From assembly GCA_900478215.1 (NCBI GenBank), contig LS483478.1:3472001-3536000 (forward strand): a DNA stretch of 64,000 nt, written 5' to 3'. Below are positions 37,043 through 48,600 of this stretch, one piece after another. This stretch comes from Salmonella enterica subsp. houtenae serovar Houten (GTDB taxonomy: Bacteria; Pseudomonadota; Gammaproteobacteria; Enterobacterales; Enterobacteriaceae). How positions within the stretch are numbered: the first letter of the stretch is position 1; the number at the start of each line of letters is the position of its first letter. A model generated the notes under the pieces. It worked only from the letters and a program-made list of their open reading frames with translations, was not told where the DNA came from and did not search any database. Position numbers and translations under genes: made by a program.

Positions 37043-38095
37043 ATGAAAAAGAGCACTCTGGCAGTAGTAATGAGTATCATCGCATCGGCGTCTGTTCATG
37101 CCGCCGAAGTTTACAATAAAAATGGTAATAAGCTTGATGTGTATGGAAAAGTTAAAGCCATGCACTATATGAGTGATTATGACAGCAAAGATGGCGATCA
37201 AAGCTATGTCCGTTTTGGCTTTAAAGGCGAAACGCAAATTAACGATCAATTGACCGGCTACGGGCGCTGGGAAGCTGAGTTCGCCGGTAATAAAGCCGAA
37301 AGTGATACGTCCCAGCAAAAAACCCGCCTGGCCTTCGCTGGCCTGAAATTAAAAGATATCGGTTCTTTTGACTATGGACGTAACCTGGGCGCGCTGTACG
37401 ATGTTGAGGCCTGGACGGATATGTTTCCCGAATTCGGCGGCGACTCTTCCGCCCAGACCGATAATTTTATGACTAAACGCGCCAGCGGCCTGGCGACTTA
37501 CCGCAATACCGATTTCTTCGGCATCATTGATGGACTGGATCTTACCTTACAGTATCAGGGTAAAAATGACGATCGCGATGTGAAAAAGCAAAATGGCGAC
37601 GGTTTCGGGACATCATTGAGCTATGATTTCGGCGGCAGCGATTTTGCCGTCAGCGGCGCTTATACTCACTCCAATCGCACTAATGAGCAAAATCTGCAAC
37701 GCCGTGGTACCGGCGATAAAGCCGAGGCCTGGGCTACGGGTTTAAAATATGACGCTAATGATATTTATATTGCGACCTTCTATTCAGAAACCCGCAATAT
37801 GACGCCAATTTCCGGCGGATTTGCCAATAAAACGCAAAACTTCGAAGCGGTTATCCAGTATCAGTTTGATTTTGGGCTGCGTCCATCATTAGGATATGTG
37901 CTGTCAAAAGGCAAGGATATTGAGGGCATCGGCAGTGAGGATTTGGTGAATTACATTGACGTTGGCGCAACCTATTACTTCAACAAAAATATGTCCGCGT
38001 TTGTCGATTACAAAATAAACCAACTTGATGGCGATAACAGGTTAGGCATGAATGACGATGATATCGTTGCAATAGGGTTGACCTACCAGTTCTGA
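37043..38095 (+). CDS. phoE: Phosphate-starvation-inducible porin PhoE
   Basis: Trimeric outer-membrane porin that favours anions and phosphorylated compounds. It has 350 residues: a 20-residue signal peptide ([20 protein letters not shown]), then a 16-strand OmpC/OmpF-type barrel starting [25 protein letters not shown], and the terminal phenylalanine (GLTYQF) that signals BAM-dependent insertion. A second ATG two codons upstream is less likely because the AGGA site abuts it. Regulated by PhoB through the upstream box. The extracellular loops vary from E. coli but the barrel is intact. Confidence 0.96.
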   Translation: MKKSTLAVVMSIIASASVHAAEVYNKNGNKLDVYGKVKAMHYMSDYDSKDGDQSYVRFGFKGETQINDQLTGYGRWEAEFAGNKAESDTSQQKTRLAFAGLKLKDIGSFDYGRNLGALYDVEAWTDMFPEFGGDSSAQTDNFMTKRASGLATYRNTDFFGIIDGLDLTLQYQGKNDDRDVKKQNGDGFGTSLSYDFGGSDFAVSGAYTHSNRTNEQNLQRRGTGDKAEAWATGLKYDANDIYIATFYSETRNMTPISGGFANKTQNFEAVIQYQFDFGLRPSLGYVLSKGKDIEGIGSEDLVNYIDVGATYYFNKNMSAFVDYKINQLDGDNRLGMNDDDIVAIGLTYQF

Positions 38096-38107
38096 TAAGT
38101 CGTATTG

Positions 38108-38134
38108 TGCCTGATGGCGCTACGCCATCAGGCA
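38108..38134. repeat. REP element between phoE and crl
   Basis: TGCCTGATGGCG and CGCCATCAGGCA form a tight palindrome in the gap between the convergent genes; a standard REP unit that can also end transcription. Confidence 0.8.
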
Positions 38135-38147
38135 TGGTAGCAAGGGG

Positions 38148-38549
38148 TTATGCCGACAGTTTTACCGGCTCGTCGTTAAAATCGTCAGACGGCTCCAGCG
38201 CCAGCTCCATAGAAATCAGCAGGTCACGTAGTTTTTCATGAAACTCGCGCAGTGTGTATTCCAGTCGTTCCACCACTTCGGTTTCGTTAATCGGCACCGC
38301 GGTCCAGTTGCCCTCTTTATCAAACAAACCAAACTGATAACGATAAGTGAAGCGTTTCTCTTGTGCTTCCAGCTCCATCCACCAGCCCCAAAATTCACGC
38401 TTCTCTGGCGCTGGCTTCACGTTGACGCAAACTGCCAGGCAATCGAAAAAAAAACGATTGTCTTCGCACTGCCCTTCCCGGATATAGGGGCCAAGCGCGG
38501 TAAATTTCTTGATCAATCTACTTTTCGGGTGTCCACTCGGTAACGTCAT
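38148..38549 (-). CDS. crl: Sigma factor-binding protein Crl
   Basis: Binds sigma-S and helps it capture core RNA polymerase, promoting curli and stationary-phase genes. It has 133 residues, the family length, with conserved aromatic and charged blocks ([32 protein letters not shown]). ATG at 38549 gives [17 protein letters not shown] monocistronic gene convergent with phoE. Intact. Confidence 0.96.
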
Positions 38550-38606
38550 TGCGATCTCCTTTTATGAAGCAACTGTTTTACCAAATCAATAGAATTTAGC
38601 AATCTA

Positions 38607-39851
38607 TTAACACAATCTATGATTAATCCAGTCGGTAATTTCTTGCAGCGCGTTGTCAAAATTGCGATACACCGGGTTAAAAGGGATCTCTATCAGCTTA
38701 CCGTCTGAAGATGATGTTGTAATTAAGCGAGACTCTTCTTCCGGGCTGAAAGGATCGTTTTTCCAGAAGCCAGAAAGCATTGGCGTAGGACAACGCCTGC
38801 CCAGTAGCCCCTGTACTTTCAACGAATAGCGATTGAGCTCTACACGTAGCGCCTCATCCGAAGCATCATGCATACCCAGACGGCTGGCCAACACATCAAG
38901 ATACATCTCCGGCACCGTGCTCTGTCGTTGCGGATCGCTAAGTAGCGCATGGACTACCGGCCCCAGGCAAGCCACCGCTTTCAAACGCGGCGCTTCCAGA
39001 TAGGCCAGACGCACCGCAACATTGGCGCCAAAACGGAAACCAAACGCCGCAACACGGGTATGATCCACCCAGGGGACATTAGGAAGCGCTTTTAACACAT
39101 GTTGGTGGAGCAAGCTGGAGTCCTGGGTTAATTTCCACTTTGATGAAAACCCAACCGAAGGCATATCAAGCGTTAACATTGCGATACCGCGCGGCGCGAA
39201 ATAGCGTTCATACAGGGTGTAATAGTCGGTTTGCATGGCGTCCAGGCCGCCGCACATAAGCACCGTTGGAAACGGGCCGTCACCTTTCGGCATATGTAAA
39301 AATGCGGTGACAGGCGAACCGCCAGGAACGGCAAATTCCATTTCACGCAACGAGCCTGGCAACCGCTGCGCGGCCTCTTCATAGGCGCGATTCGCCAGCG
39401 CCTGCGCCTGTTCCGCCAGCTCATCGCCTTTCAAATGCGGGTAGGCGGCAATGTTATAGAGCGTTGAGGCATGAAGCCAGTAGCGTCCGCTACGCATGGC
39501 GTCCTGTTCCTGACAGGCTTTCTGCTGCCAGTCCATCGCCTGTGTTGCCCACTCATAAATCCAGTTGCCGCCACGATAGCCGATGACCGTATCGTATAAA
39601 TCATCATCCGTTCGCTCTGCGTCGCTCATCACAATGCGCGCCTGCACATCAAGGATTTCTCGTGGGTCAACGCCGCGCCAAATCCACATCAGGCGATTTA
39701 TCATGCGATACCAGTGCGGGACGTTCTTACCGTCCAGCGCGGATTGCATGGGCGGCTGCGACCCACGATTGAACCGACGGACAAGGGTAGACGTTTCAGT
39801 ATGTTTAAAACGGGGTTTGAACAGGGTTTCGCTGAGGTTAGCCTGTGTCAT
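38607..39851 (-). CDS. frsA: Esterase FrsA (fermentation/respiration switch protein)
   Basis: Alpha/beta-hydrolase of 414 residues, in enterobacteria linked to the glucose-specific enzyme IIA. The hydrolase core has [18 protein letters not shown] near residue 195 and [16 protein letters not shown] near 275 in the nucleophile-elbow position; here GFRFG carries no serine between the glycines, as I recall for the family, so esterase chemistry is uncertain. ATG at 39851. It lies downstream of gpt on the same strand, separated by a terminator. Confidence 0.93.
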   Translation of the reverse strand: MTQANLSETLFKPRFKHTETSTLVRRFNRGSQPPMQSALDGKNVPHWYRMINRLMWIWRGVDPREILDVQARIVMSDAERTDDDLYDTVIGYRGGNWIYEWATQAMDWQQKACQEQDAMRSGRYWLHASTLYNIAAYPHLKGDELAEQAQALANRAYEEAAQRLPGSLREMEFAVPGGSPVTAFLHMPKGDGPFPTVLMCGGLDAMQTDYYTLYERYFAPRGIAMLTLDMPSVGFSSKWKLTQDSSLLHQHVLKALPNVPWVDHTRVAAFGFRFGANVAVRLAYLEAPRLKAVACLGPVVHALLSDPQRQSTVPEMYLDVLASRLGMHDASDEALRVELNRYSLKVQGLLGRRCPTPMLSGFWKNDPFSPEEESRLITTSSSDGKLIEIPFNPVYRNFDNALQEITDWINHRLC

Positions 39852-39894
39852 TCGTGCAGCCTCCTTGGATACTCATTGAGGCTTATTGTAACCA

Positions 39895-39924
39895 ATAAAA
39901 CAGCGCCCGGCATTGCCGGGCGCT
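39895..39924 (-). terminator. gpt terminator
   Basis: Perfect arms AGCGCCCGGC / GCCGGGCGCT with a 3-base loop, followed on the minus strand by GTTTTATT, 15 bases past the gpt stop. Confidence 0.85.
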
Positions 39925-39939
39925 CTGAAAAGCTGCTGA

Positions 39940-40398
39940 TTAACGACCTGAAATCGGCGGTACGAATACCACGCCCATATCCCAGGGCTGTTCAATCCAG
40001 GTGTTCTGAGGAATATCAATCACATAATCATCAACCAGCGGACGGCCCGCCGGTTTAGCGAAAATGGTGACGAAATGCGCTTTAGGGTACATTTCGCGAA
40101 TCGCGACGGCGGTACCGCCGGTATCGACCAGATCGTCGATGACGATAAAGCCTTCACCGTCGCCTTCTGCACGCTTCAGCACTTTCAATTCGCGCTGGTT
40201 ATCGTGATCGTAGCTGGAGATGCATACGGTATCGACATGACGAATGCCCAATTCACGCGCCAGTAATGCGCCCGGTACAAGGCCACCACGACTTACGGCA
40301 ATAATGCCTTTCCATTGTTCTGAAGGCATCAGGCGGCTTGCCAGTTTGCGCGCGTGAATTTGCAACATGTCCCAGGTGACGACGTATTTTTCGCTCAT
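39940..40398 (-). CDS. gpt: Xanthine-guanine phosphoribosyltransferase
   Basis: Salvages guanine, xanthine and, weakly, hypoxanthine by adding phosphoribose from PRPP. It has 152 residues, the E. coli Gpt length. The PRPP-binding motif [15 protein letters not shown] is near residue 85, and the flexible loop and [16 protein letters not shown] near residue 36 are present. It is divergent from pepD with a 245-base gap holding both promoters. Intact. Confidence 0.97.
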   Translation of the reverse strand: MSEKYVVTWDMLQIHARKLASRLMPSEQWKGIIAVSRGGLVPGALLARELGIRHVDTVCISSYDHDNQRELKVLKRAEGDGEGFIVIDDLVDTGGTAVAIREMYPKAHFVTIFAKPAGRPLVDDYVIDIPQNTWIEQPWDMGVVFVPPISGR

Positions 40399-40643
40399 GT
40401 GAAGTGTCCCAGCCTGTTTATCTACGGCTTAAAAATTGAGGGTGAACCAGGTTGCGCGAGATTATAGAGACCTGACGCGCTAAAAACCAGTGTTTAGCGG
40501 AAGCCACGCCTCTTTTTGTATGCTTTATACTACCCGCAGACGGAGAAAGTGGTATTCTCAATCGCATCTCGTAAGAGTAATCAATTCCGCTAACCCTGTG
40601 GCCTGTAAGAACGTTTTTCAGGACACCTTCAAGGAGACTTATC

Positions 40644-42101
40644 GTGTCTGAACTGTCTCAGTTATCACCACAACCATTGTGGGACATTTTTGCCAAAATC
40701 TGTTCTATCCCTCACCCGTCCTATCACGAAGGGCAACTCGCTGAACATATTGTGAGTTGGGCCAAAGAGAAAGGCCTTTACGTGGATCGCGACCAGGTCG
40801 GTAATATTCTGATCCGTAAGCCCGCCACCGCAGGTATGGAAAATCGCAAGCCGGTCGTTTTACAGGCGCATCTGGATATGGTGCCGCAAAAAAATAGCGA
40901 TACCGTTCACGACTTCACTACAGATCCTATCCAGCCTTATATTGATGGCGAATGGGTTAAAGCGCGCGGTACCACGCTCGGCGCCGACAATGGTATTGGA
41001 ATGGCTTCTGCGTTAGCGGTACTGGCTGACGATAATGTCGTACACGGCCCGCTGGAAGTGCTACTGACCATGACCGAAGAAGCCGGAATGGATGGCGCGT
41101 TCGGCCTTCAATCCGGCTGGTTGCAGGCAGACATCCTGATCAACACCGACTCTGAAGAAGAAGGTGAGATCTATATGGGCTGCGCAGGCGGGATCGATTT
41201 TACCTCTAATCTGGCGTTGACCCGTGAAGCTGTACCCGCAGAATTTGCATGCTTTAAGCTAATCCTGAAAGGCCTGAAAGGCGGCCACTCCGGTGGTGAA
41301 ATTCACCTCGGCCTTGGCAATGCCAACAAATTGCTGGCGCGTTTTCTTGCCGGGCACGCAGAAGAACTGGATCTGCGTCTGATCGATTTCAACGGCGGCA
41401 CGCTGCGTAACGCGATTCCGCGCGAAGCGTTCGTTACCCTCGCCGTTGCCGCAGACAACGTAGACGCGCTGAAAACGTTAGTGAACGCTTACCAGGATAT
41501 TCTGAAAAACGAACTGGCGGAAAAAGAGAAAAACCTGACGCTGCAACTCAATGACGTTGCTAATGATAAAGCCGCATTGACCGCGCAGTCACGCGATACC
41601 TTTGTGCGCCTGCTGAACGCAACGCCGAACGGCGTGATCCGCAATTCAGACGTGGCGAAAGGCGTAGTGGAAACATCGCTGAACGTTGGCGTGGTCACGA
41701 TGTCTGATGCAAATGTCGAAATTCACTGCCTGATTCGCTCTCTTATCGACAGCGGTAAAGATTATGTGGTGAGTATGCTGGATTCGCTGGGCAAGCTGGC
41801 TGGCGCAAAAAACGAAGCAAAAGGCAGCTATCCTGGCTGGCAGCCCGATGCGAACTCGCCAGTCATGCACCTGGTGCGGGAAACCTATCAGCGTCTGTTC
41901 AACAAGACACCGAACATCCAGATTATCCACGCCGGCCTGGAATGCGGTCTGTTTAAAAAACCCTATCCGGACATGGATATGGTCTCTATTGGGCCAACCA
42001 TTACCGGACCTCACTCTCCGGATGAGCAGGTGCATATCGAAAGCGTCGGCCACTACTGGACGCTGCTGACCGAATTGCTGAAAGCGATTCCTGCGAAGTA
42101 A
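40644..42101 (+). CDS. pepD: Aminoacyl-histidine dipeptidase (peptidase D)
   Basis: Cytosolic metallo-dipeptidase of the M20 family that cleaves Xaa-His and other dipeptides. It has 485 residues. Metal-site motifs: VLQAHLDMVPQ (His, Asp) near residue 78, GTTLGADNGIGMA near 113, MTEEAGMDGAFGL near 145, NTDSEEEGEI near 170, and HAGLECGLF near 455. The start follows AAGGAG. Monocistronic, followed by a terminator. Intact. Confidence 0.97.
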   Translation: MSELSQLSPQPLWDIFAKICSIPHPSYHEGQLAEHIVSWAKEKGLYVDRDQVGNILIRKPATAGMENRKPVVLQAHLDMVPQKNSDTVHDFTTDPIQPYIDGEWVKARGTTLGADNGIGMASALAVLADDNVVHGPLEVLLTMTEEAGMDGAFGLQSGWLQADILINTDSEEEGEIYMGCAGGIDFTSNLALTREAVPAEFACFKLILKGLKGGHSGGEIHLGLGNANKLLARFLAGHAEELDLRLIDFNGGTLRNAIPREAFVTLAVAADNVDALKTLVNAYQDILKNELAEKEKNLTLQLNDVANDKAALTAQSRDTFVRLLNATPNGVIRNSDVAKGVVETSLNVGVVTMSDANVEIHCLIRSLIDSGKDYVVSMLDSLGKLAGAKNEAKGSYPGWQPDANSPVMHLVRETYQRLFNKTPNIQIIHAGLECGLFKKPYPDMDMVSIGPTITGPHSPDEQVHIESVGHYWTLLTELLKAIPAK

Positions 42102-42107
42102 TGATAT

Positions 42108-42136
42108 CCGCGCCACAGCAGGGGCGCGGCTTTTTA
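42108..42136 (+). terminator. pepD terminator
   Basis: Stem CCGCGCC / GGCGCGG followed by CTTTTT, starting 7 bases after the pepD stop. Confidence 0.85.
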
Positions 42137-42366
42137 ATGATGACCCCGGCAGTAAATGCTCGCCGGGTTCAATACCTTTATAACACTGCTCTGAAATCCC
42201 TCCCATGAAATATACGCATGGGATTACCTTATTCGATGTGATAATAAAACATCTGCTACCATGAGATAGCCGCGCCCCACATGCTTTCCGACGACACGCG
42301 TATAATCATACTGAAATTTAGGTAGCACAATCGCAATAGTCAGTAAATCTTAACGGACGGACTAAT

Positions 42367-43422
42367 TTATAAACCCAACACCAACTGTCGTTCCAACTGA
42401 GGGTCGAGCAGCGTTACGTGTAGCCCCACCAGCCGTACGCCGCGCTCACCGCGACGCTCGTTCCAGGTTTTACGGGCAGTGGTAATTAAGTCTTCTTTAT
42501 TTAATTGCGGCCAGACATGTTCCTGAGTGGTTTGCTGAAAATCATTAAATTTTAATTTAACGCCCTGTCGCGCAATCAGTAAATCGGGTTTCACCATGGC
42601 CAGACGGCGCTCCAGTTCCGGATATAAATGTTCAATAATGGCCTCGCAGTCCGACCACGCATGAATATCCTCCGCCAGAGTACGCTCAACGCCTACCGAT
42701 TTACGCAGCCTTTCGCTGTTAACATCGCGCTCGTCAATACCCTGACTACGCTCCCATAATACCCGGCCAAATTTACCGAAGCGTTTGAGAAGCATCGCCA
42801 GATCGCACTGTTGAATATCCCCGCAGGTTCTTAACCCCATATTTTCCAGTTTGGCGGCGGAAACTTTCCCCACGCCTGGAATTTTGGCTAACGGCAACGT
42901 TTTAAGAAAGTCGGGTACATCGGCTGGCGTAATGACATATTGTCCGTTCGGTTTATTGAGATCGGAGGCGATCTTCGCCAGAAATTTCACTGGCGCAACG
43001 CCGGCGGAGGCGGTGAGTTGCAGTTCATTGAAAATGGTCTGGCGAATCTCCCTGGCAATCAGAGTCGCCGATCCATAACAGTGCGGGCTATCAGTCACAT
43101 CCAGCCAGGCTTCATCCAGCGAGAGCGGTTCAATCAGTGAAGTGTAGCGGGAAAATATGTCACGTACATGCCGCGAAGCCTCTTTATAGGCGTCAAAGCG
43201 GCCAGGCAATAAGGTGAGATGGGGGCACAGCTTTAGCGCCATGGCGGTCGGCATCGCACTGCGTACGCCAAACTGGCGCGCAGGATAGTTGGCGGTACTG
43301 ATAACACCTCTACGCTCACGACTCCCGCCAATGGCAATGGGGATATCGCGTAACGCCGGATTATCACGCATCTCAACCGCGGCGAAAAAACAGTCCATAT
43401 CAACATGTATGATTTTGCGCAT
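42367..43422 (-). CDS. dinB: DNA polymerase IV
   Basis: Y-family translesion polymerase, error-prone, SOS-induced. It has 351 residues from the ATG at 43422 ([22 protein letters not shown]); the frame runs six codons upstream into the LexA box, so the shorter start is right. Catalytic acids: Asp8 in HVDMDCFF, and Asp103-Glu104 in [13 protein letters not shown] helix-hairpin-helix [16 protein letters not shown] near 180 and the little finger follow; the terminal LVLGL is the beta-clamp binding motif. LexA controls it through the box just upstream. Confidence 0.97.
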   Translation of the reverse strand: MRKIIHVDMDCFFAAVEMRDNPALRDIPIAIGGSRERRGVISTANYPARQFGVRSAMPTAMALKLCPHLTLLPGRFDAYKEASRHVRDIFSRYTSLIEPLSLDEAWLDVTDSPHCYGSATLIAREIRQTIFNELQLTASAGVAPVKFLAKIASDLNKPNGQYVITPADVPDFLKTLPLAKIPGVGKVSAAKLENMGLRTCGDIQQCDLAMLLKRFGKFGRVLWERSQGIDERDVNSERLRKSVGVERTLAEDIHAWSDCEAIIEHLYPELERRLAMVKPDLLIARQGVKLKFNDFQQTTQEHVWPQLNKEDLITTARKTWNERRGERGVRLVGLHVTLLDPQLERQLVLGL

Positions 43423-43439
43423 CGCTCGCCCCCATAACA

Positions 43440-43455
43440 CTGTTTAAGTATACAG
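43440..43455 (-). promoter_or_regulatory. LexA box of dinB
   Basis: CTGTTTAAGTATACAG keeps both conserved half-sites (CTGT-N8-ACAG). It lies 18-33 bases upstream of the dinB start, overlapping the promoter or early leader. Confidence 0.92.
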
Positions 43456-43672
43456 TATATTTTATTACGCGCAAAGAGACATTCGCGTTAAAAAAGCGAC
43501 AAATTTGAAGGTATGACGACGAGAAGCTGCGGGAAAATTGTAAACGTACAAACGGGGGCTTGCGAAAAACTGCCGTGGTGCTAATGTGAGCGTTCCAAAT
43601 CCAGATTACTCCGATTTGGGGACTCTTTTGCCGTTCTGGCGTGTGTAACCGTTTTATCAAGGAACAAGCAGT

Positions 43673-44413
43673 ATGCGTAAAATCGCATTTTTTCTTGCGA
43701 TGCTTCTGATGCCGTGCGTCTCATTTGCCGGTTTGCTGAGCAGCAGCAGCCCCGTCACGCCGGTCAGTAAAGAGTATAAGCAGCAGTTAATGGGATCACC
43801 GGTCTATATTCAGATTTTTAAAGAAGAGCGCGCCCTTGATCTCTACGTCAAAATGGGTGAGCAATATCAATTGCTTGATAGCTACAAAATTTGCAACTAT
43901 TCCGGCGGGTTAGGCCCGAAACGCCGTCAGGGTGATTTTAAAAGTCCGGAAGGGTTTTACAGCGTTCAGCGTAATCAACTCAAGCCAGACAGCCGTTTTT
44001 ATAAGGCCATCAACATTGGTTTTCCAAATGCCTACGATCGCGCACATGGCTATGATGGTAAGTATCTGATGATTCACGGCGCCTGTGTTTCCGTCGGCTG
44101 TTATGCCATGACCGACAGCGGCATTGATGAGATTTTCCAGTTTGTCACCGCCGCGCTGGTCTTTGGTCAGCCGAGCGTGCAGGTGAGTATTTATCCGTTC
44201 CGGATGACCGACGCCAATATGCAACGTCATAAATATTCTTATTACAAAGATTTCTGGGCGCAGCTAAAACCCGGCTACGATTATTTTGAACAGACGCATA
44301 AGCCGCCAACTGTTTCTATCGTTAATGGACGTTACGTCGTGAGCAAACCGTTGAGTCACGACGTCGTTCAGCCGCAACTGGCCTCAAATTATACGCTCTC
44401 CGAGGCAAAATAA
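43673..44413 (+). CDS. yafK: L,D-transpeptidase-family protein YafK (LdtF/DpaA)
   Basis: Periplasmic YkuD-fold enzyme of 246 residues, which in E. coli removes Braun lipoprotein from peptidoglycan. A signal peptide ([19 protein letters not shown]) precedes a single YkuD domain whose catalytic signature [15 protein letters not shown] (His...Cys, near residues 135-146) is intact. ATG at 43673 after AAGGAACAAG. Its 3' end overlaps the convergent yafJ by 30 bases. The LdtF/DpaA role is from the family; this protein is not tested. Confidence 0.93.
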   Translation: MRKIAFFLAMLLMPCVSFAGLLSSSSPVTPVSKEYKQQLMGSPVYIQIFKEERALDLYVKMGEQYQLLDSYKICNYSGGLGPKRRQGDFKSPEGFYSVQRNQLKPDSRFYKAINIGFPNAYDRAHGYDGKYLMIHGACVSVGCYAMTDSGIDEIFQFVTAALVFGQPSVQVSIYPFRMTDANMQRHKYSYYKDFWAQLKPGYDYFEQTHKPPTVSIVNGRYVVSKPLSHDVVQPQLASNYTLSEAK

Positions 44414-45151
44414 CGCCCATTCGCCTGGCATAATCTTTTGCCAGGTTTCATTCCCCGTCAGCGGCTGGGTAGCAATCACGGTAACCACGTCATTTGGCGT
44501 GGTCTGTGAACTGAAATCAATTTCCATATCCTGATCCACCAGCGTGGCTACGCCAAACGGCGCCCGGCGAGTGATCCAGTGCAAATGGGTTGAGCAAAAC
44601 GCCATCACATATCGCCCATCTGACAGCAGCATGTTAAAAACGCCTTTTTCACGTAATACCGTCGCCAGTGTCGCAATATATTTAAATACCGCGGCCATGT
44701 TGCGCGGCGTGCGGGGATAACGCTGCGTTAATTTATGCAATAACCAGCAAAACGCTTTTTCGCTGTCGGTTTCCCCCACCGGACGGAAATTACCGGTTTC
44801 CAGCGACTTATAACCGTTGAGCTGACCGTTATGGGCATAAGTCCAGTTGCGTCCCCATAATTCCCGGGTAAAAGGATGTGTATTTTCCAGCGCCACTTCA
44901 CCGCGATTGGCCTGACGGATATGGGCGATAACCGAACAGGACTTGATCGGGTAATTCTGTACCAGTTTCGCAATCGGCGAATGGTAGCTCGGTTGCGGAT
45001 CTTTGAACGTGCGACAGCCCTTTCCTTCGTAAAAGGTAATTCCCCAGCCGTCTTTATGCGGCCCGGTTCCGCCGCCGCGCTGCACCAGTCCGGTGAAGCT
45101 AAAGCAGATATCCGTCGGCACATTGGCGCTCATCCCAAGCAATTCGCACAT
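44384..45151 (-). CDS. yafJ: Class II glutamine amidotransferase YafJ
   Basis: A 255-residue protein consisting of one N-terminal-nucleophile glutaminase domain. Cys2 directly after the initiator methionine (MCELLGMSA) is the nucleophile, and [18 protein letters not shown] and [11 protein letters not shown] are the family's glutamine-binding blocks. It lacks any synthase domain, so the ammonia acceptor is unknown. Homologous to E. coli YafJ. Overlaps yafK tail to tail. Confidence 0.93.
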   Translation of the reverse strand: MCELLGMSANVPTDICFSFTGLVQRGGGTGPHKDGWGITFYEGKGCRTFKDPQPSYHSPIAKLVQNYPIKSCSVIAHIRQANRGEVALENTHPFTRELWGRNWTYAHNGQLNGYKSLETGNFRPVGETDSEKAFCWLLHKLTQRYPRTPRNMAAVFKYIATLATVLREKGVFNMLLSDGRYVMAFCSTHLHWITRRAPFGVATLVDQDMEIDFSSQTTPNDVVTVIATQPLTGNETWQKIMPGEWALFCLGERII

Positions 45152-45228
45152 TCATCACCTGCCTTAAAATAATTCATCGCCGCATGACGCTACTCTTATC
45201 CGGCAAAGCACAGCGAGAAAATATCAGC

Positions 45229-45807
45229 CTATTTAACCATCTCTTTTTCAATCAACTGAATCAAAATATGAATTACCTTGATGTGGATTTCCTGAATACG
45301 ATCGGCATAACCGAAGTGCGGTACGCGAATTTCAATATCCGCCGTTCCCGCCATTTTGCCGCCGTCTTTGCCGGTCAGTGTGATGACTTTCATCCCTTTT
45401 TCTCGGGCCGCAGCAATCGCTTTGATGACATTACCGGAACTCCCTGACGTCGAGATCCCTAACAGGACATCGCCTTCGCGCCCTACCGCCTCAACGTAAC
45501 GAGAGAAAATATAGTCATAGCCAAAATCATTACTGACACAGGAGATATGACTAACATCAGAAATCGCAATTGCCGGGTAGCCAGGACGATTTTCACGATA
45601 ACGACCTGTCAGCTCTTCAGCAAAGTGCATCGCATCGCAATGGGAGCCGCCGTTACCGCAGGAAAGTACCTTACCACCCGCTTTAAAACTGTCAGCCAAC
45701 AAGACCGCCGCGCGCTGAATGGCGTGAATATTGGCGTCATCTTTTAAAAAATTAGCCAGCGTTTCCGCCGCTTCGTTCAGTTCGTTACGAATAAGATCCT
45801 GGTACAT
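45229..45807 (-). CDS. gmhA: Sedoheptulose-7-phosphate isomerase
   Basis: Converts sedoheptulose 7-phosphate to D-glycero-D-manno-heptose 7-phosphate, the first step towards ADP-heptose for the LPS inner core. It has 192 residues from the ATG at 45807 ([15 protein letters not shown]), the family length; the frame opens six codons upstream. SIS domain with [24 protein letters not shown] near residues 48-70 and [16 protein letters not shown] near 118. Also known as lpcA. Intact. Confidence 0.97.
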   Translation of the reverse strand: MYQDLIRNELNEAAETLANFLKDDANIHAIQRAAVLLADSFKAGGKVLSCGNGGSHCDAMHFAEELTGRYRENRPGYPAIAISDVSHISCVSNDFGYDYIFSRYVEAVGREGDVLLGISTSGSSGNVIKAIAAAREKGMKVITLTGKDGGKMAGTADIEIRVPHFGYADRIQEIHIKVIHILIQLIEKEMVK

Positions 45808-46007
45808 GAGGATATCCTTCAGCATGAATGTAAATGACAGTATGCAGTGTACCGGATAGCGGTACAGGCGAGAAGCATAAGCCGAATTAACGCCTCGCGC
45901 TTTTGATTTTTCGTGCCCCCCAAAACGGCAACAATGTGAGCTTTGTTGTAATTATTTTGTAAACACATTGCTAAAAGAATTTACATCCACTACAACCTAA
46001 TCATCAC

Positions 46008-46024
46008 AAGTGGTCAGACCTCCT
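46008..46024 (+). promoter_or_regulatory. FadR operator of fadE
   Basis: AAGTGGTCAGACCTCCT closely matches the FadR consensus AACTGGTCNGACCTGTT, keeping the TGGTCNGACC core. It lies 23 bases upstream of the fadE start. FadR repression lifted by long-chain acyl-CoA is the known control of this gene. Confidence 0.85.
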
Positions 46025-46046
46025 ACAAGCAAGGGAGCTTTTCGTT

Positions 46047-48491
46047 ATGATGATTTTGAGTATTTTCGCGACTATTGTCCTGCTCGGCGCATTGTTCTAT
46101 CACCGCGTGAGTTTATTTTTCAGCAGTCTGATTCTGCTCGCCTGGACCGCCGCACTTGGCGTCGCTGGCCTGTGGTCCATCTGGCTGTTGGTTACTCTGG
46201 CCATTATCCTCGTGCCGTTTAACGTCACACCGATGCGAAAATCAATGATTTCCGCACCGGTGTTCCGCGGCTTCCGTAAGGTTATGCCGCCGATGTCACG
46301 CACTGAGAAAGAAGCGATTGATGCCGGTACAACCTGGTGGGAAGGCGATCTGTTCCAGGGCAAGCCTGACTGGAAAAAATTGCACAACTATCCGCAACCG
46401 CAACTGACTGCCGAGGAGCAAGCGTTTCTTGACGGCCCGGTAGAAGAAGCGTGCCGGATGGCGAACGATTTCCAGATTACCCATGAACTGGCGGATCTGC
46501 CGCCGGAACTGTGGGCTTACCTGAAAGAGCATCGTTTCTTCGCGATGATCATTAAAAAAGAGTACGGCGGACTGGAGTTCTCAGCTTATGCGCAGTCCCG
46601 CGTACTGCAAAAACTGTCCGGCGTCTCCGGGATTCTGGCTATCACCGTCGGCGTTCCCAACTCACTCGGCCCGGGTGAGTTGTTACAGCATTATGGTACG
46701 GAAGAACAGAAGAACCACTACCTGCCACGACTGGCGCGCGGCCAGGAGATCCCCTGCTTTGCGCTGACCAGCCCGGAAGCAGGTTCTGATGCAGGCGCAA
46801 TTCCGGATACCGGCGTCGTCTGTATGGGCGAATGGCAGGGCCAGCAGGTGCTGGGTATGCGCCTTACCTGGAACAAGCGTTATATTACGCTGGCGCCGAT
46901 AGCTACCGTGTTGGGCCTGGCGTTTAAGCTTTCCGATCCGGATAAATTGTTAGGCGGAGAAGAAGAACTGGGTATTACCTGCGCCCTGATCCCCACCTCA
47001 ACACCGGGGGTGGAAATCGGTCGTCGTCACTTCCCGCTTAACGTTCCGTTCCAGAATGGTCCAACCCGCGGTAACGATATTTTCGTGCCTATTGATTATA
47101 TTATCGGTGGCCCCAAAATGGCCGGACAAGGCTGGCGTATGTTGGTGGAGTGTTTGTCGGTAGGACGCGGTATTACCCTGCCGTCTAACTCCACTGGCGG
47201 GGTGAAATCCGTCGCGCTGGCAACCGGCGCCTATGCTCACATTCGTCGTCAGTTCAAAATTTCTATCGGCAAGATGGAAGGTATTGAAGAACCGCTGGCG
47301 CGTATTGCTGGTAACGCTTATGTGATGGATGCCGCCGCATCGTTAATCACCTACGGCATTATGCTGGGTGAAAAACCGGCAGTACTGTCGGCTATCGTGA
47401 AGTACCACTGCACCCACCGCGGCCAGCAGTCCATTATCGACGCGATGGACATCACAGGTGGTAAAGGCATTATGCTGGGCGAGAGCAACTTCCTGGCGCG
47501 CGCTTACCAGGGCGCGCCTATCGCGATTACCGTGGAAGGCGCGAATATCCTGACCCGTAGCATGATGATCTTTGGTCAGGGCGCCATTCGCTGTCATCCT
47601 TATGTACTGGAAGAGATGGCTGCAGCGCAGAATAATGATGTGAATGCCTTTGATAAACTGCTGTTTAAACATATTGGCCATGTCGGCAGCAATACCGTGC
47701 GCAGTTTCTGGCTTGGCCTGACCCGCGGGTTAACGAGCCATACGCCAACCGGCGATGCCACGAAGCGTTATTACCAGCATCTGAACCGACTGAGCGCAAA
47801 CCTGGCGCTGCTGTCCGACGTGTCAATGGCGGTACTGGGCGGCAGCCTGAAACGCCGCGAGCGTATCTCCGCGCGTCTGGGCGATGTATTGAGTCAGCTT
47901 TATCTGGCCTCAGCCGTACTGAAGCGTTACGACGACGAAGGTCGCCACGAAGCCGACCTGCCGCTGGTGCACTGGGGCGTACAGGATGCGCTGTATCGTG
48001 CTGAACAGGCGATGGACGATCTGCTGCAGAACTTCCCGAACCGCGTCGTGGCCGGATTGCTCACCGCGATGATCTTCCCGACTGGCCGTCATTATCTGGC
48101 GCCGTCTGATAAGTTGGATCACGCCGTTGCGAAGATCCTGCAGGTGCCGAACGCCACACGTTCACGCATTGGACGCGGTCAGTATCTGACGCCCGCCGAA
48201 CACAATCCGGTCGGTTTACTGGAAGAAGCGCTGCGTGATGTCATCGCCGCCGATCCGATTCACCAGCGCATCTGCAAAGAACTGGGTAAAAATCTACCGT
48301 TTACTCGTCTGGATGAACTGGCGCGCAATGCGCTGGCGAAAGGGCTTATTGATAAAGATGAAGCCGCCATTCTGGCGAAAGCGGAAGAGAGCCGCCTGCG
48401 CAGTATCAACGTTGATGATTTTGAACCTGAAGCGCTGGCGACCAGGCCGGTAAAGCTGCCGGAGAAAGTGCGTAAAGTCGAAGCTGCATAA
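46047..48491 (+). CDS. fadE: Acyl-CoA dehydrogenase FadE
   Basis: Catalyses the first, FAD-dependent oxidation of fatty-acid beta-oxidation. It has 814 residues, as in E. coli. The first ~75 residues are two hydrophobic segments ([20 protein letters not shown]...) that tie it to the membrane. Acyl-CoA dehydrogenase core: [19 protein letters not shown] near residue 245, [13 protein letters not shown] near 375, and [17 protein letters not shown] near 470, followed by the FadE-specific C-terminal domain. AAGGGAG ribosome site. FadR box upstream and strong terminator downstream. Intact. Confidence 0.97.
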   Translation: MMILSIFATIVLLGALFYHRVSLFFSSLILLAWTAALGVAGLWSIWLLVTLAIILVPFNVTPMRKSMISAPVFRGFRKVMPPMSRTEKEAIDAGTTWWEGDLFQGKPDWKKLHNYPQPQLTAEEQAFLDGPVEEACRMANDFQITHELADLPPELWAYLKEHRFFAMIIKKEYGGLEFSAYAQSRVLQKLSGVSGILAITVGVPNSLGPGELLQHYGTEEQKNHYLPRLARGQEIPCFALTSPEAGSDAGAIPDTGVVCMGEWQGQQVLGMRLTWNKRYITLAPIATVLGLAFKLSDPDKLLGGEEELGITCALIPTSTPGVEIGRRHFPLNVPFQNGPTRGNDIFVPIDYIIGGPKMAGQGWRMLVECLSVGRGITLPSNSTGGVKSVALATGAYAHIRRQFKISIGKMEGIEEPLARIAGNAYVMDAAASLITYGIMLGEKPAVLSAIVKYHCTHRGQQSIIDAMDITGGKGIMLGESNFLARAYQGAPIAITVEGANILTRSMMIFGQGAIRCHPYVLEEMAAAQNNDVNAFDKLLFKHIGHVGSNTVRSFWLGLTRGLTSHTPTGDATKRYYQHLNRLSANLALLSDVSMAVLGGSLKRRERISARLGDVLSQLYLASAVLKRYDDEGRHEADLPLVHWGVQDALYRAEQAMDDLLQNFPNRVVAGLLTAMIFPTGRHYLAPSDKLDHAVAKILQVPNATRSRIGRGQYLTPAEHNPVGLLEEALRDVIAADPIHQRICKELGKNLPFTRLDELARNALAKGLIDKDEAAILAKAEESRLRSINVDDFEPEALATRPVKLPEKVRKVEAA

Positions 48492-48509
48492 TCGGTTTCG
48501 CGTCTTTCC

Positions 48510-48536
48510 AGCCCCGCTTTTCGCGGGGCTTTTTCT
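48510..48536 (+). terminator. fadE terminator
   Basis: Arms AGCCCCGC / GCGGGGCT with a short loop, followed by TTTTTCTT, 19 bases after the fadE stop. A textbook intrinsic terminator. Confidence 0.92.
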
Positions 48537-48600
48537 TGCCGCTTTTTTATTATTGCTCATGCTACAGTGTAATGACGCAGTTTAATGAGGAGTCCCCATC